6,103 nucleotides of DNA from Lysobacterales bacterium (GTDB lineage: Bacteria > Pseudomonadota > Gammaproteobacteria > Xanthomonadales > Marinicellaceae). The notes beneath the pieces are model-generated. The model ran no database searches and had not been told where the DNA came from. It was given only the letters and a program-made list of their open reading frames with translations. The stretch is taken from contig JALWML010000171.1 of the NCBI GenBank assembly GCA_027083915.1, positions 1 to 6,103 of the forward strand, written 5' to 3'. The stretch's first letter is position 1. Each line of letters begins with the position of its first letter. A program made the translations under genes and the position numbers. Positions 5,722-6,103 of the stretch are shown piece after piece.

Positions 5722-5928
5722 ATGAGTAAAGGTACAGTTAAGTGGTTCAACCCTGACAAAGGTTTTGGTTTTATTACTCCAGAAGATGGCAGCAAAGATT
5801 TGTTCGTTCATCACACAGCAATACAAAGTGGTGGCGGATTCGCTACATTGAACGACGGCCAAGCGGTTGAATTCGAAATTGGTGAAGGTCAAAAAGGACC
5901 ATGCGCTAACAATGTAGTGCCTCAATAA
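5722..5928 (+). CDS. CspA-family cold-shock protein
   Basis: A 68-residue single cold-shock domain, the standard length for the family. It begins MSKGTVKWFNPDKGFGFI. RNP1 is KGFGFI (13-18) and RNP2 is LFVHH (27-31), and the nucleic-acid-binding aromatics W8, F9, F15, F17, F28 and H30 are present. Such proteins bind single-stranded RNA and DNA in the cytoplasm and act as RNA chaperones that melt structures, during cold shock or in normal growth. Which paralogue this is (CspA, CspC, CspD or CspE type) cannot be settled from the protein alone. It appears monocistronic: a long structured leader lies upstream and a strong terminator starts 51 bases after the stop. Confidence 0.96.
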   Translation: MSKGTVKWFNPDKGFGFITPEDGSKDLFVHHTAIQSGGGFATLNDGQAVEFEIGEGQKGPCANNVVPQ

Positions 5929-5939
5929 GAGAACACTCT

Positions 5940-5970
5940 ATGTCCTGACCTAGAAATAGGTTGATGACAT
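5940..5970 (+). other. Stem-loop with GAAA tetraloop in the cold-shock 3' untranslated region
   Basis: Outer arms ATGTC (5940-5944) and GACAT (5966-5970) enclose an internal loop and an inner stem ACCTA (5948-5952)/TAGGT (5957-5961) closed by a GAAA loop of the stable GNRA class. It lies between the stop codon and the terminator and may protect the mRNA 3' region. The pairing is seen directly; the role is a guess. Confidence 0.4.
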
Positions 5971-5979
5971 AATTGCAAT

Positions 5980-6008
5980 AAAAAAGCCGGTCTTGTACCG
6001 GCTTTTTT
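5980..6008 (+). terminator. Rho-independent terminator of the cold-shock gene
   Basis: A perfect GC-rich stem, GCCGGT (5986-5991) with ACCGGC (5997-6002), closes a CTTGT loop. It is extended by an A6 run (5980-5985) pairing with a T6 run (6003-6008). It is a textbook intrinsic terminator for the plus strand. Because the A and T tracts flank both sides, it could also stop transcripts entering from the right. Confidence 0.92.
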
Positions 6009-6023
6009 ATGTAGTCAAAAAAA

Positions 6024-6043
6024 CACCGTCATACCTGCGAAGG
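6024..6043. repeat. REP-like palindrome, left part only
   Basis: The bases from CACCGTCATACCTGC through GAAGGC resemble the widespread proteobacterial intergenic palindrome whose full form is CGTCATACCTGC, GAAG, then GCAGGTAT. Here the left arm and loop are present, but the right arm breaks off after about GCA and different sequence begins. Recognition is from memory of the repeat family; only one copy is in the window. Confidence 0.45.
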
Positions 6044-6044
6044 C

Positions 6045-6103
6045 ACACTAGTGTCCGGTTAAAAAAATGAGTAAGTTAATTAAAGTATTGCAATGTAAGG
6101 TTT
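6045..6103 (+). mobile_element. Possible left end of an insertion sequence, with the start of an ORF
   Basis: Directly where the REP-like repeat breaks off, ACACTAGTGT (6045-6054, a perfect palindrome) runs into TAGTGTCCGGTTAAAAAAA. From memory this resembles the terminal sequence of some transposase elements, perhaps of IS4 type. An ATG at 6067 opens a frame to the edge reading MSKLIKVLQCKV, which may be the transposase N-terminus, but it has no visible ribosome binding site and is too short to classify. The identification is weak and rests on the junction plus remembered similarity. Confidence 0.3.

Noticed and set aside
5686..5925. Frame of 79 codons opposite the cold-shock gene
   Set aside because: It is fully antisense to a clear CspA-family gene, with no family resemblance; a shadow of a conserved short gene.
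1..6103. CRISPR array, tRNA or defence system
   Set aside because: No regularly spaced repeats, no cloverleaf-like segment and no defence-type protein motifs were seen; all long genes are accounted for by metabolic or stress families.

Overview
The window is AT-rich, by eye around 40% GC, and gene-dense. It looks like a chromosomal segment of a Gram-negative bacterium, most likely a marine-type gammaproteobacterium. The reasons are a proteobacterial-style phenylacetyl-CoA epoxygenase operon (paaABC), a CspA-type cold-shock protein with a long leader, an exported enzyme with a classical signal peptide, and a REP-like palindrome at the right edge. The XdhB protein resembles, from memory, large subunits common in Bacteroidetes, so the taxonomic call is tentative and transfer of that gene is possible.

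Layout. (1) Positions 1-1291, minus strand: the start of paaC (first 14 codons, running off the left edge), then paaB and paaA. The three genes are chained by TAATG stop/start overlaps. (2) Positions 1292-1547: the paa promoter region, with a perfect TATAAT -10 box, a 17-bp spacer, and a 16-bp inverted repeat filling almost the whole spacer. (3) Positions 1548-3797, minus strand: xdhB, the molybdenum-cofactor subunit of xanthine dehydrogenase, complete and with its catalytic residues, but without xdhA or xdhC beside it. (4) Positions 3798-3971: a compact divergent control region. (5) Positions 3972-5378, plus strand: a signal-peptide-bearing amidohydrolase of the S-adenosylhomocysteine/5-methylthioadenosine deaminase clade. 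(6) Positions 5379-5721: 343 bases with no convincing gene but several stem-loops, probably the structured leader of the next gene. (7) Positions 5722-5928, plus strand: a cold-shock protein, followed by a stem-loop and a strong intrinsic terminator. (8) Positions 6018-6103: a REP-like palindrome cut off by what looks like the left end of an insertion sequence.

Functional picture. The paa genes encode aerobic phenylacetate degradation. xdhB and the divergent amidohydrolase both belong to families that handle purines and related heterocycles. Their shared control region suggests, but does not prove, a joint role in scavenging purine-like compounds, with deamination in the periplasm and oxidation in the cytoplasm. 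The cold-shock gene is an independent housekeeping or stress unit. I see no CRISPR array, tRNA or rRNA. The most interesting points are the promoter/operator architecture in front of paaA, the isolated xdhB paired with an exported deaminase, the ambiguous start region of xdhB, and the structured cold-shock leader.
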